Both the position numbers and the translations under genes were made by a program. The notes under the pieces were generated by a model. It did no database searches, had not been told where the DNA came from, and was given only the letters and a program-made list of their open reading frames with translations. This document shows, one piece after another, positions 23,968-35,017 of a stretch of 64,000 nt of DNA (position 1 is its first letter; each line of letters starts with the position of its first letter). This DNA comes from Timema cristinae (lineage: Eukaryota; Arthropoda; Insecta; Phasmatodea; Timematidae). The stretch covers positions 116,385,949 to 116,449,948 of the forward strand of contig JBCFYV010000012.1 of assembly GCA_039000515.1 (NCBI GenBank), read 5' to 3'.

Positions 23968-24010
<43 letters not shown>
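23756..24010 (-). mobile_element. SINE family A, reverse, next to (ATT)n
   Basis: Reversed landmarks: ACCGTGTCATACTACCTGTT, CGGATTATAC, CCCGCATTTGCATGAAAGTA, AAAACATTTAGGAAAAATCA and GGATTCGAACCTCGATC. A (ATT)n run at 23968-24010 lies at its 5' (head) side, not its tail side. Confidence 0.85.
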
Positions 24011-24877
24011 AAAGTGGCCTTAATGTTCAAATGAGTTTGACATGTCTGATTTAAATGGCCCCTCGTCGAGAGTAACATCCCCGTCTACAGAGATTCAATC
24101 ATTGAATTTTGTTCCAAAAAATTATCAGAGTAAAATTAAATAATATGTGGATAGGCCGGCACAACACTAAGATGCGGATAAGTTAAGATACTGTCTACAT
24201 TTCCGTATAAAATCGATAGCTGCGCCACATTATGCATGTGAGCCAGTGCCCTCCGGGATAATGACGTCATTGCGTCATCAAGTGTCCCCCCCTGCCATCT
24301 TCCCCCCCCCCCCCCCACTATTCGCTCACCATCCAATCCTCCAGCAAACTCTAAGCGCAGTCTATGATGTAAACTTCTAGGACGGACAAGAAAGTTATTA
24401 TTGACGTTGCCTCCTACCCCTCCCACGCTTTGAGCCTTTCCCCTCCAAGCGTTCCTTTCCTCGATAAACCGACTTCTCCTTCACTTGCCCGGGATTCTCA
24501 AGGCCAAGGACAAACATTTTCAGCCGGGAAGATACTCCCGTTGAAAATCAGTTGACTTGTGTTGGGTTTGGAGTTTGGGTTCGTTGTAGCCTAAAAAAGC
24601 GTTATATTCGATCTTCCACACAAACGCACGGGCGATATTTTCGTACGCAATTCATTAAATAAACAAATAATTATGGCAACTATTACGAAAACACCAACGA
24701 AGTAGCAAATAATATGTGCATTCACACAGAATCCTTGTTGTGAAACAATTAAGACTACAAATAAGATTTTTTTTTAAATTGTTAATGTATGTTTTGAAAC
24801 AAATGAACACTTTGAATAGTTATAAATCTATTTGTAAAATTATAGATGGGTTGAATCTCCATTCTAACTACGAATCA
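24011..24877. other. No gene seen; pyrimidine-rich patch
   Basis: The patch at 24280-24480 is C-rich with a 14-base C run at 24304. The rest is AT-rich spacer. Confidence 0.5.
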
Positions 24878-25020
24878 CCGGCTTTGGTGGCCGGATGGTC
24901 TAAGGCGTCAAACTCGCAATAGACTAGACTGCCGATGATATGATGATCAGGGTTTAAATCCCAGCTAGGTGGATGGTGGTTTTTCTTAAGTGGTTTTCCA
25001 TTAATTTGAATCGGATCTTA
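24878..25020 (+). mobile_element. SINE family A head, 3'-eroded
   Basis: ACCGGCTTTGGTGGCCGGAT, GGTCTAAGGCGTCAAACTCG, AGACTAGACTGCCGATGATA and a B box AGGGTTTAAATCCCAGC. Body resemblance fades after TTAAGTGGTTTTCCA, and no tail is present. Confidence 0.75.
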
Positions 25021-25149
25021 GAAAACAGGGTAGACATAAGGTCTTCTTTGCAAGTTACGACAGTCCAATTTTTATATAAAGAGCCTTTTAGAAAATAAAA
25101 ACATGTTTATTTTGCGTTCAACATTGATAGAATTTTAATATATAAGTAT

Positions 25150-25440
25150 TGTTATTTTATATGTATTGATAATATTGATCAGAAGTGACAGCTGAAAGTA
25201 GATCTAGTAACTTTTCTAGGTGCCGGGTGAGACCCTTTTTGTAATGAAATTTGGACATTACATTGATTCTTAATATTGTATAAAAAATATAAATGTTAGA
25301 TTCAGTTTGATTTAGATAAGAAGTAATTTTTTTGACAGTTATAAAAGTTACCAAAATGTTTTTTTGTGTACGCATTTATACTTAAAGTCATGTGATCCAC
25401 ATCTTTCACTTTTGATTTATATCATCACTACCTATGAATT
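25150..25440. repeat. Family E repeat arms in opposite orientation
   Basis: The left arm, about 25150-25205 read on the minus strand, has AGCTGTCACTTCTGATCA and AATATTATCAATACATATAA. The right arm, 25385-25440 on the plus strand, has AAGTCATGTGATCCACATC and CACTTTTGATTTATATCATC. The two face away from each other about a 180-base centre. Confidence 0.55.
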
Positions 25441-25540
25441 GATTTAAAAAAACTGTTATCACACCAAAATCCTACTTTTTTTTGTTCAGCTAAGTGGTAG
25501 ATTAATGATCTCAAGTCTGGTCGATAAGATTTTTCTAGAT

Positions 25541-25785
25541 CCGCTTCAGTGGCCACGTGGTCTAATGCACTACTATCGTGTTGGACTAGACTGCCGAAGA
25601 TGGGAAGATCGGGGTTCAATCTCGATCGGGTGCACATAGATAGGTTTATCCCTAAATGGTTTTCCACTTTACTTCCACGCAAATGCGGCTGCAATTTCTC
25701 TCAAACTTTACTAATCCCTAAACTATTATTGTAATTAGTACATAGGCGTATAACCCGAACGGGTAGTAAGACGCGGTGTAAAAAA
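25541..25785 (+). mobile_element. SINE family A, full length
   Basis: ATCCGCTTCAGTGGCCACGT, GGTCTAATGCACTACTATCG, CGGGGTTCAATCTCGATCGG, CCACGCAAATGCGGC, then the full 3' domain TATAACCCGAACGGGTAGTA, AGACGCGGTGT and an A-rich tail. A good reference copy for the family. Confidence 0.93.
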
Positions 25786-25965
25786 AAATTTATATTATAT
25801 TGATCTAAAACAGCCGTATTAAATCTCTAAAACAAATTCCGTTCAAAATTTGAAGAAAATAATGGTTAATTATATTTGACTCGAGTATTTTAAGAAATCA
25901 AGAGATTCGAAGGTCCAATCCCTATGTAGAATACATTTTATTAGAACTACTATTAAATATATGAA

Positions 25966-26096
25966 GAAATGCCAGGCCTCCACCGTGGTTCGGATTCCAC
26001 GTTAAACTGTAGGTCCTTCATTTCATCTCACAATCACCCTACCATTACACATTAGCGTAAGTGCGTATAACCCGAATGGGTAGTAAGACGTGGTGC

Positions 26097-26136
<40 letters not shown>
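25966..26136 (+). mobile_element. SINE family B, 5'-truncated, with 11-bp duplication
   Basis: Starts at GCCAGGCCTCCACCGTGGTT and ends in GTGC(TAA)n with about 13 triplets. AAATATATGAA flanks it at 25955-25965 and 26137-26147, 11 of 11. The triplet tail is again inside the duplicated target. Confidence 0.95.
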
Positions 26137-26141
<5 letters not shown>

Positions 26142-26362
26142 TATGAACCTCAATCACTCGAGCCTTTTTTTTTTTAATCGTTTGGGGAATATTAATCCTA
26201 ACAACAAAAAATAAAATTAATTTCAGAAAGTTGTTTATAGTTTGCATAAATTAAAACTTTTATGTATGCTTTGAACCAAATCGGTCTATGATTAGGCCTA
26301 CTTAACTCACGTGCGCAATAAAATACTTACTTCACCTTCATTGAGAATTAACTAAAACTGAA

Positions 26363-26652
26363 GGTGACCTGGTGGTCTAGGGTAAGGGTCGACTTCCGTG
26401 CTGGCGGCCGGGGTTCAATCCCCGGTTCCGGCATGGATTTATCTGATTATCAAACCCTTCCTTCACCTCTGACAAGACGTGTATTAATCACAACTTGTGA
26501 ATGTGAGGAATGCCAGGCCTCCACCGTGGTTCGGATTCCACGTTAAACTGTAGGTCCTTCATTTCATCTCACAATCACCCTACCATTATACATTAGCGTA
26601 AGTGCGTATAACCCGAATGGGTAGTAAGACGCGATGCTAATAATAATAATAA
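26363..26652 (+). mobile_element. SINE family B, full length, with 14-bp duplication
   Basis: Type copy of family B, 290 bases. The tRNA-like head is GGTGACCTGGTGGTCTAGGG, with CCGGGG-TTCAAT-CCCCGG (26408-26425) as T-arm and B box. The body runs through CTTCACCTCTGACAAGACG and TGGTTCGGATTCCACG, then the shared 3' domain and (TAA)n. TAACTAAAACTGAA flanks it at 26349-26362 and 26653-26666, 14 of 14. Confidence 0.97.
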
Positions 26653-26666
26653 TAACTAAAACTGAA

Positions 26667-28315
26667 ACAAATTTTAAATGTTAGTTTTAATATTACTGAT
26701 CCTCACTTAGCTTAGCCCTCTATTGGTAGACGCAAATAAGGTTAGGTAATGTTTGGTTGAGCTTGCTTGTAATTAATAACTTATAAACAAGCTATAATAA
26801 ATAATTCATTAAAACACTTTCCATACAATGAGCAACAGTATTCAGTCAGGTAAAAGAGAAACGTAATCATTGTAGAGTTAAAGAAAATAAGGATTATTTA
26901 TGTTGATATTGTCCTGTAACAAATTATTGTTATTATTGCTTATTTTGTGTGTGTATGTGTTTGGGTTATCTAAACGTTTTTCAAAAGTATTGAAAGTTGT
27001 GCAAGACGCTCATTACTATTATGTTATATTTTCTATACCAAGATAAAAGTAACAAAATATTATTTTCCAGAAATTTAATCACAGTTTTAATTTTTAACGT
27101 TCAACTCTTGGTGAAGGCCATTGTAGTTTACGTAAAGACAATACCGGTGTATTGATTGTTTGACGAAAACGTTCGCTAACCCAAATAAACCATGTTCACA
27201 CACAATTTGAGAAAGGTCAGGGAAAGAGAAAACAAACTCTCCCACGCTCTTACAGATTATCGAGAGGTAGAGAAATACATTGTTGACTTGGTTCGTCCAA
27301 AGTGATACATCTTCTTGGTTTTATTATCTTTGCTACGGTTTAAAATCGTTCCTTTTTTGTTTTTGTTTTGAGGAGAAGAAGAGAGGTTGGTTGCTTTGAT
27401 TCGCTTTTGCGAAGCTTGGTGAAGGCGGAGAGGGCAAGGGGATGTGGGGTCAATCTTTTGCGTCTTCTACGGGTCGTATGAAGGCTTTCGCTATTTCTTT
27501 CTTCCTCCCCCTCATTCTCCACTGGTCCGTTTCCTTCCGACATCCACCGAAACTTCCGAACAAAACGAACGTCAGTCGGTCGTACAATGAAACCAAGTTC
27601 GTAGCAAAGGGAAATTATCATTTTAAAATTTGCTCCAGAGTGACAGTTCGATTTTTAAATAAAACATAATGTGCACAAACTGTTCAAAAGTGGCATTTCC
27701 CCCCTCCTTTAAAAACAAATAGTTTGTTTAGGAAAGTTTCAAATCAAGAACACTTTCACCGGTTATGTTCGAAAGTACGATAATAGTCGTTACTTCATAA
27801 CAAAAATTTAGGTTGGAGATTGTATTGTTGTTTTTAGTAAAATGCTGTGATAAGTGTAATCAATTGTTGGTTGTTCGAAAAGTTGTTAATCGTGTGAATA
27901 TTTCAACAAGATGTAATCTACAACTATCAGTTGTAACCAATTTGTTTGACTTAAGGATTAATTGTTACTACATTTTCGCTTGGTACTTGTTTGTGTGACC
28001 CTTTTTTTTACCACTGCTCCATTTCTATAATTATAATATTATACTGTGCAGCAAGTCTTAGTAACCTACCTGGCAATCCTAATCTAACCACATTAACTTA
28101 CTAGAATAGTATCGAGGAAAGCATAATTTAGAATAAATGTCCCCAAATATGCGTGGGGGTAGATTGAGAAACTATTTTAGTTAAATGCCACCTGTCCGAA
28201 ATTCCTACAAGACGAGTTTGTCACCTTTGTCCATGCGCCCACCGGTGAGGGTATAAATACTAAATGCGGGAAATAATAGATAAACAAAATACCAGCGATT
28301 GTAAATTAACCTTAT
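26667..28315. other. No firm gene; GC-rich patch at 27.4 kb
   Basis: Mostly AT-rich spacer. The interval 27360-27600 is GC-richer and open on the minus strand for 93 codons with a Glu/Arg-rich product, but it lacks splice signals or family likeness, so I leave it uncalled. Confidence 0.4.
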
Positions 28316-28480
28316 AGGTCAGCTGTTGGCACGCCTTCCTACCGAGTCACAGGCTCCGTGTTCTGTTCCCGGAATGATCGAAAATGTATCATTGTTGAAT
28401 TGTCGGCAGGACGAGACTTTATGTTATAGTCTAGTTTGTAAGTCGTGTACTGTTACAATTAAGTTCATAAAGTGATGATT
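28316..28480 (+). mobile_element. SINE-like element, family G
   Basis: Has TAGTTTGTAAGTCGTGTACT, GTTACAATTAAGTTCATAAA and GTGATGATTAAAT. This tail recurs at 35125-35205 and 58370-58440. A head-like GTTCTGTTCCCGGAATGATCG precedes it. Class inferred. Confidence 0.45.
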
Positions 28481-28581
28481 AAATATTTCTTAATAATAAT
28501 ATAATAATAATATAACCGAAGTATGGTAAACTGTTGGAACATTTTACCACCAGGATCGGGGTTTGATTCCGACTTGCTGCA

Positions 28582-28825
28582 TTTTTTTTTTTTAATTTTC
28601 TTAGCATCGCGTCTTACTACTCGTTTGGACTATACGCTCATGTACTAATTATGCTAAATGATTTTATGGACGAGGAAGCTTATAGTTAGAATAAATGTAC
28701 CCGAATCTGCATGTAGAAAAAGAGGAATAACATTGATTTTTCTAAACCGCTCTTTATATACCCGAACGAGATTTGAACCTCGATCTCCCCGTCATCGGCA
28801 ATCTTAGTCTACTGCGATGCACTAT
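28582..28825 (-). mobile_element. SINE family A, reverse, nearly full length
   Basis: TTAGCATCGCGTCTTACTAC, TCGTTTGGACTATACGCTCA, CCCGAATCTGCATG, AGATTTGAACCTCGATCTCC, CCGTCATCGGCAATCTTAGT. Several substitutions in the palindrome mark it as older. Confidence 0.88.
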
Positions 28826-30000
28826 TTTGTTCTTAAAGAGTTTTCCAGCCTCTCTCCAGACGAATATAAGCTCACTTTCTTGACATCCACCCCCCTACAT
28901 CGCTCTCCACAGTTTCGATAGACATCGAAAAATACATCAGAGTATTGACACGTGACTGAAGTTCTCAGGTTATCCCCCCCCCCCCCCAATCACCAACCAA
29001 GGTCGCCGGGGAAATTCTCCAGACTTACAAACAAATGGGGGTTAAAGATCGAACCCAAAATGTATCCTTTCATTGACGGTATTTACACTCCCGCACATCC
29101 TGAAGGGTTACACTAGGGTGCAGTTTATAATTATGATAGACACGTGATGAAGCCCATCAAGGTAAGGTCAATAAATATAGTCAATGCTCCTTGGTTCGAA
29201 ATAAGTTATTTCTTTTACAATTTTTATCTTCTTGTTTTTAGGTGAGGGCGTATAAAGGGGGTTCGGACTTGTCCCCTGGAATTTGATCGACTCCTTCTTA
29301 GGGGGTTTATATAGCGATGTAAAAACTTTTAATGGCTAAAGATATGGTAACATTTTCTAGCAAAAACCCAGAAAAATTAGCTTTTTAATGCCTTTGGAAA
29401 AAAGGGTGGAGGCATTTCTATCTACGATGGCGTGGGAGGGGGGGAAGTCCCCCAACAGGATATGATGGCGAAATTTTTAACATTCTCTTGAAGTAATTTA
29501 ATTATTTTCAATTTGCATACCGGTAATTGGTATTGTAGGCGTATTATATTCTATAAAAAAAATTTAATTTACTGGCCTAAGCATTGAGTCTTAATACAAA
29601 ATTCCGGGACTAATATTACTTTTGGGGGTAGGAAAGTACCGAAACACACACACACACACACACTAACAATCGGTACTTTCTAGTAGTACTTTAAGTTCAT
29701 TTGACAGTGAGAAATACAAAAATATTTTGAGTCTATAACATCTTGGCTAATGGCTTCCACAAAATAAGAAACATCAAAACAGTTATTTAAGAGCACTAAG
29801 CCTCTGGAAAGAATGTATCTCCTCCCCTCTGATATTATAGATCATATAACTGAAAGATGACCTTAAATCAAACTTCAAATTACTTCTAGCTAGATTAAAT
29901 TTCTCAAAAATTTGCCAATGTAAGACCACTTCAAATATCTTACAAAGGGATCTTATTGTCAGAAAAAATAAAGGCAAGGATCAATATAAATAACTTCAAG
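28826..30000. other. No gene seen
   Basis: Spacer with a C run at 28975-28987, a (CA)n run at 29645-29662 and G-rich words around 29430. Nothing coding is supported. Confidence 0.5.
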
Positions 30001-30340
30001 GGGCGTCCAAATTACAAAATTTCTTGGGGGGGAACACTTTAAATTATAGCTTCTGGGGGGATCTAACTTGTTAAATTTAAGGCGAGTAGGGGCCAACTTC
30101 TCAAAATAGCTTCTAGAGGCATCTCATTTCTAAAAAAAAGTATATGGAAAACGATTCCAAATAGCTTAAAATAACCTAATTTTCAAAAATTTTGGACAAG
30201 CCTATTTTCAAACATTTATCAGGAAGAATTTAGAGGGGTTGAAAGCATTTCCGTAAAAAAAATTTCTTGCCCCCCCACCCTCCCATACACAACTAAGGTT
30301 CCTAAGGCCCCAAGCCACCACTGTGGAAAATTTACCGGAA
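30001..30340. repeat. Degenerate internally repeated element, family H/F-like
   Basis: Phrases such as ATAGCTTCT.GGGG.ATCTAA, CAAAATAGCTTCTAGAGGCA and TTCCAAATAGCTTAAAAT recur about every 60-70 bases, as in 60480-60700 and 13690-13760. It ends near AAGCCACCACTGTGGAAAAT, a phrase also seen at about 36152 and 39108. Confidence 0.5.
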
Positions 30341-30678
30341 CATGTTAATCTCTAAAGTATGGCCTTGTTCTGAGTTGAAGCTTTACGTCACATACGGAAC
30401 AAATACACACATGTACTTTGTACCAGGGAGGTCCACTTGTTTGTTTGTGCCCATGATCGCCTACTAAATAATAAACAAAAGTTTTGGTCACTTAGGGGGG
30501 AAACGGGGGGGGGGGAGGTTACAAAGTGTGTAGGGCCTACGTTAAAATAAACAGGAAATTGCTTACAAGCTACAATAGATTACTATGAAAGTTGTGTGTG
30601 TTAATACTATCCAAGGTTTTAGTAACCTTGGGCTTCGATCTCTTCATGCACCCTAGGCTGAATAACACTGCTCTAGAT

Positions 30679-31049
30679 TAAGGTGTGGTAGAAGGGAGCG
30701 TGAGTAATTTTACAGTTTTTATAGCATTTCATTTTTTTAGCCAAAATAAATAAACTATTTCTCCAGTAGCAACTTAGAGTGTAGTTTTCTACGCCTGCTA
30801 ATATCAACAGATTTTGAATATCTGTCAAGGGTGTCCTTGAATTTTGTCAAAACTTTTTAAATAAAGAGAAAAGGTTTTGACAACATTCTAGGACACCCTT
30901 GACAGATATTCAACATCTGTTGATATGAGCATGTGCAGAAAACTAAACTCTATGTTGATACTGGAGAAATATTTGATTTATTTTGGCCAAAAAATTTCAA
31001 TTCTATAAAAATTGTAAAAACACTTGCGCTCCCTTCGGCCGCACCTTTA
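30679..31049. mobile_element. Foldback (palindromic) element, about 370 bp
   Basis: The left half (to about 30862) and the right half (from about 30873) are inverted copies of each other at roughly 85% by eye. Paired landmarks: AGGTGTGG..GAAGGGAGCG with CGCTCCCTTC..CCGCACCT at the tips; GCCAAAATAAAT with ATTTATTTTGGCC; ATATCAACAGAT with ATCTGTTGATAT; and AATATCTGTCAAGGGTGTCC with GGACACCCTTGACAGATATT near a 10-base centre. Single-stranded, it would form one long hairpin. TTA/TTTA at the edges may be a TA target. No coding capacity, so MITE-like. Confidence 0.88.
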
Positions 31050-31799
31050 GGCGTTACACGCATTTATTATTTTTAAAAATGGGGTCACTTTCTGAAATAA
31101 CTAGCGTGTTTAGAAAGCACACTGCCCGATGCGTTCACCCTGAAAGGTGTCAGTCTTACCTTGACGTATTACACTATGGCCCTATCTTATAAGCTGCGCC
31201 ATAGTTGAACTATGAAAGGTAAGCTTGCTACCTTTCAGAGTAATAAACGAAGAGTAAAGCAATCTTGTTGTCTCTTATTTCAGATAACCTCTGACGTATC
31301 TATCGGTGTTACAAGTGGAATAAATGGTGATACACTAACCGCCGCCATCTCGACCATGCAACAAATTTCCAGTCCCAACATGGCGGCCGGAGGAGGATAA
31401 ACTATAGTCATGACTTGGTAACACTGCGGTGACGATACTGGTGCGATGGTGGCGCTTAATTACGGGAAACCGTGTCAAGTTTTCTCGAACAGATAGCCAC
31501 GGACGAAAGGAAATTATTAATAGGAAGACTAGTTTCTCCATAAATAAATAAAAACCATGTTAACTGTCCACCATTCAAGCGCACCAAAATATTTGAATAG
31601 GTAGTTTTAAAATTAGAAATTAAAATGGTTAGTAAATCTTAAACATTGTCACTGAAATTCAATGCATTCACTTTGTAACGTTCAAAGTATCTGATTCACC
31701 AGCTAAAATAGTTCTTCAGCGCGCCGCGTCACGAAAATTATTCTTTTTCGTACGAAAATTAACCTGTTCATATATAAAAAACAAATTATAGGCCTACAT

Positions 31800-32271
31800 A
31801 TCGTGTTGTGTAATAACTATCCTGCTCGTACTATACCTATCGTGTTCGTGTGATAACTATCCTGCTCGTACTATACCTATCGTGTTCGTGTGATAGCTAT
31901 TCTTCTCGAACTATACCTATCGTGTCGTGTGATAACTATCCTGCTCGTACTATACCTATCGTGTTCGTGTGATAGCTATTCTGCTCGTACTATACCTATC
32001 GTGTTCGTGTGATAACTATTCTGCTCGTACTATACCTATCGTGTTCGTGTGATAGCTATTCTGCTCGTACTATACCTATCGTGTCGTGTGATAACTATCC
32101 TGCTCGTACTATACCTATCGTGTTCGTGTGATAGCTATTCTGCTCGTACTATACCTATCGTGTCGTGTGATAACTATCCTGCTCGTACTATACCTATCGT
32201 GTCATGTGATAGCTATCCTGCTCGTACTATACCTATCGGATCGTGTGATAGCTATCCTGCTCGTACTATAA
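31800..32271. repeat. 39/40-bp minisatellite, about 12 copies
   Basis: Unit: CGTGTTCGTGTGATAGCTAT, CCTGCTCGTACTATACCTAT. Units are 40 bases, or 39 when CGTGTTCG becomes CGTGTCG. Variants alternate ATAACTAT/ATAGCTAT and CCTGCTC/TTCTGCTC. In the 39-base units a frame reads CDSYPARTIPIVS repeats, which I regard as incidental. Confidence 0.95.
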
Positions 32272-32462
32272 TTAATATATTCGTACGATGTCAACCATAA
32301 AACATTTTGTGTGTTAAATATAATCGGCCATTTTTAACGAAACATTAAAAAAAAGTGCTATGACGTATCGAATCGTGTGTGCCGGTGGTTCGGAAACATT
32401 CGTGCCGTGTGTCGGTTATAGTCGCGAGTGTTCGGCTATGACCGCCTGCTAGGAAAGAGGTT

Positions 32463-32552
32463 ATGGCAGACTTGGAGCCGAGCAGAAGGCCCGGGATCGA
32501 GTCCCCGACGCAGCAACCTCCGCCGGCCCACGGGCATCTGTGCCGCTTCCAG
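32463..32552 (+). CDS. Candidate first coding exon, unknown gene
   Basis: A CpG-rich island surrounds 32380-32560 in AT-rich DNA. ATG at 32463 has G at -3 and G at +4, and opens a 30-codon stretch beginning MADLEPSRRPGIESP, with QQPPPAH before GHLCRFQ, that stops exactly at CCAG|GTAACG, a plausible donor (phase 0). This fits a 5' exon followed by a long intron. The rest of the gene is not visible; later exons would lie to the right. Proline-rich N-terminus, family unknown. It could also be chance in a CpG patch. Confidence 0.4.
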
Positions 32553-32599
32553 GTAACGAGCAATATTTATATTATTATTATTACATAAAGGTAAAAAAA

Positions 32600-32745
32600 A
32601 GTAATTCTTTTTTTATCAGCGCATCTTACTACCCTTTCGGGTTATACGCTTATGTACTAATTACGATGATGAGCTAGGGATGAGGAGGGTTGAATTGAGA
32701 TGAAGTGTACCCGCATATGCGTGCAATGGGGGGAAAACATATAGC
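32600..32745 (-). mobile_element. SINE family A, reverse, 5'-truncated
   Basis: TCAGCGCATCTTACTACCCT, TTCGGGTTATACGCTTATGT, ACTAATTACGATGATGAGCT and CCGCATATGCGTGCAA. Tail-proximal part only. Confidence 0.85.
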
Positions 32746-33002
32746 GACATACTGTTTAGTTATGATATTCAAGTATCAACATATATGGTCTACAACAGAC
32801 CCGACGTTAGTGACAAATTCAACCACCAAGCGCTGTAGTCACTGTTAATAAGTTATTGTACCGTAACTCATTTGTTGATATTTCTGGTTATAAAAGTATT
32901 TTGAATAGAATAAAACTAAAGTGGAAACTTTAAAACTAGATAATATATCTCGAATATATTTTCTAGAGAAAAGTAAAATAATCCGAAACTGAAAATGTTC
33001 CG

Positions 33003-33294
33003 TCTCTAAGCTGGATTCGAACTCTGACCTCTAGGATCATAGGTTACGGCTATCCTGACACCAACGTTATTAAACTTTCATCACTGAGCAAACTTGTCCA
33101 GTCTGGATTAGCGTAGACGGGGAGGTTGGGGTTCTAAACCTGATCAGTTCTACCTAATAAGGCTTCCCCCTCCAAATTTAACTCCCCTTCCACGCAAATG
33201 CGGGTATATTTCCTTTCAATTCTATAGTTCTCATCCCTACTCTAGTATAGTAATTAATATTTAGGCTTTCCGTGGAACCCAAACGGGCTGCTCC
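33003..33294. mobile_element. SINE head remnant (-) then degenerate SINE A (+)
   Basis: At 33010-33060 the minus strand shows a B-box-like sequence (GGTCAGAGTTCGAATCCAG). At 33095-33294 the plus strand carries GACGGGGAGGTTGGGGTTCT, CCACGCAAATGCGGGTATAT and AACCCAAACGGGC, a diverged family A copy. Confidence 0.6.
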
Positions 33295-34549
33295 ATATAA
33301 AGTGGTGGAAAAATAAAGTCTCACTAAATGTCTTGAATGTCAGCAGAGGAGTTGGCGTGTCACATGCGAACTACCCCCTATATTACCTGTCGTGCAGCGA
33401 AACTTAAGGGTTGGTGAGGGTGTTTCAACGTCTTGATCCGCCCCCCCCCCCGCCCCCCCAGCCTTTCCACAATAGGATTACCAAACCACTCACTTATAAA
33501 CTATGTATGCCATATCCAACTTCCCAACTTGCGATATTTTATTCCCATAGGATGATCAAAATATGTCCTTGAAATTAACTTTAAAATAATCCTAGTATAC
33601 TTTTTATATTTTATTATATTTAGTTTGAAGGAGTATTAACACGACGATCGTCTTCGATGGTGTAATGGTCTAAGGCAGTGTTCCGCAAAATTTAAAGTTC
33701 ACGGTATTGTACTCTTAACGAACTTTTTTTTTTTTTTTTGCGGCTTGCAGTTTTGTTTTGGGGACGCACCGTGGCAGCAGAAAATGAATTACGTACCCAG
33801 TACATAGGTTGCAAGGTAAATTATGATTAGAGAAGTATAAAAATAAGTTTTTTTCTGAAATAACCTTAAATATTCCAAGAATCAATGGTTTAAGGGGAAT
33901 CTTGTACGTTTTAAATTGGTCATGGGCCGAATTGAGTTCCAAATTAGTAAATATGGTAAAAATAACCCCCTCCAATAAACTCTTCCCTCCTAAGACAAAT
34001 ATATCTGCTTTGGCTACTAAGAAATCACTTGGGAGTAAGTCTTCCCAAGGTTAAAACCTATATTACATATCCACTCTAAAACTGCTGGGCAGTAAAAGAA
34101 AACAGGTATTTGAGTCCTTTTAACACACTAGATAAGCAAAACAATATTATCTTCCGTGAGGCAGAAATCGCTGGTCGCAAAGGATAACGGGAGAGGAATG
34201 AATCGTTCAGACAAGGATAGCACAGCTAACGTTCACTCTTGACCACCTCTACAGGCCAGAGCCACAAGTTGTGCTTGAAGAAACTAAACAGGTGGGAGGC
34301 ACGGGTTTAAATCCCAGCTGGGGACACTTGGCATGTTTCCTTACTTATTATTTTGAAAGTTTTTAACATAAAGAATAATTAAATAGTTTATATTAATAAA
34401 CCGTACTTTACTCGACCCACCAAATTAATTCATAAATGAAAATAGAGCAACTAATTTATTTGTTAAGTTTATTTATTACACGTTTATATATACAATAGTG
34501 AAAACTTAATAACATGTAAATTATCTTTAGAATAACATATTTGTTACCC
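33295..34549. other. No gene seen
   Basis: Spacer. CTTCGATGGTGTAATGGTCT at about 33652 resembles a SINE head, and GGGTTTAAATCCCAGCTGGG at about 34303 resembles a B box; both are isolated. Poly-C occurs at 33441 and poly-T at 33724. Confidence 0.45.
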
Positions 34550-34760
34550 GTATCAGTGAGCACGCGGAATAAACTTCAAGCTCACTTGGTCCGTTTTTAT
34601 GGTGACGGGAAGGCTTGGACATGAATCCCGGTTGCGAGTGTTGGTTTTCCACTATCCCTCTACCCAAATTCGGGTAAATTTCCTCTCAATTATAGATTCC
34701 TCATTCCTAGTACATTTAAATGTGGTTATCCCGAACGGGTAGTAAGACGAGGTTTAAAAG
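34550..34760 (+). mobile_element. SINE family A, diverged
   Basis: A diverged head, GGACATGAATCCCGGTTGCG in the B-box position, TTTTCCACTATCCCTCTACC, AATTCGGGTAAATTTCCTCT, and the palindrome ATCCCGAACGGGTAGTAAG. Confidence 0.8.
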
Positions 34761-34785
34761 ATAAATTTGTTTGAGGCCTCTACAT

Positions 34786-35017
34786 CGGGGATTCTCAACC
34801 TTTCTAGGCTAGCGGCACCCTTGTGGAGGGGGTTATAATCTCATGGCACCCTTGTGAAGGGGGTTAGAATCTCTCGGCACCCTTGTGAAGGGGGTTATAA
34901 TCTCATGGCACCCTTGTGGAGGGGGTTATAATCTCATGGCACCCTTGTGAAGGGGGTTAGAATCTCTCGGCACCCTTGTGAAGGCCGATCTCGCGGCACA
35001 CTGGTTGAGAGTCCCTG
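34786..35017. mobile_element. hAT-like MITE filled by 31-bp tandem repeats
   Basis: Ends: CGGGGATTCTCAACC at 34786 and GGTTGAGAGTCCCTG at 35003-35017, inverted with 13 of 15 matches. Between them the 31-base unit GGCACCCTTGTGAAGGGGGT, TATAATCTCAT starts at 34814, 34845, 34876, 34907, 34938 and 34969. TTCTCAACC-type ends are common in hAT MITEs. The 8-base flanks (CTCTACAT, AACTAAAG) do not match well. Confidence 0.65.

Noticed and set aside
27340..27621. 93-codon GC-rich minus-strand frame
   Set aside because: Charged low-complexity product, no splice signals and no family likeness.
30640..30680. hAT MITE right end (AATAACACTGCTCTAGA)
   Set aside because: No left partner could be matched; the resemblance is to a short common word only.
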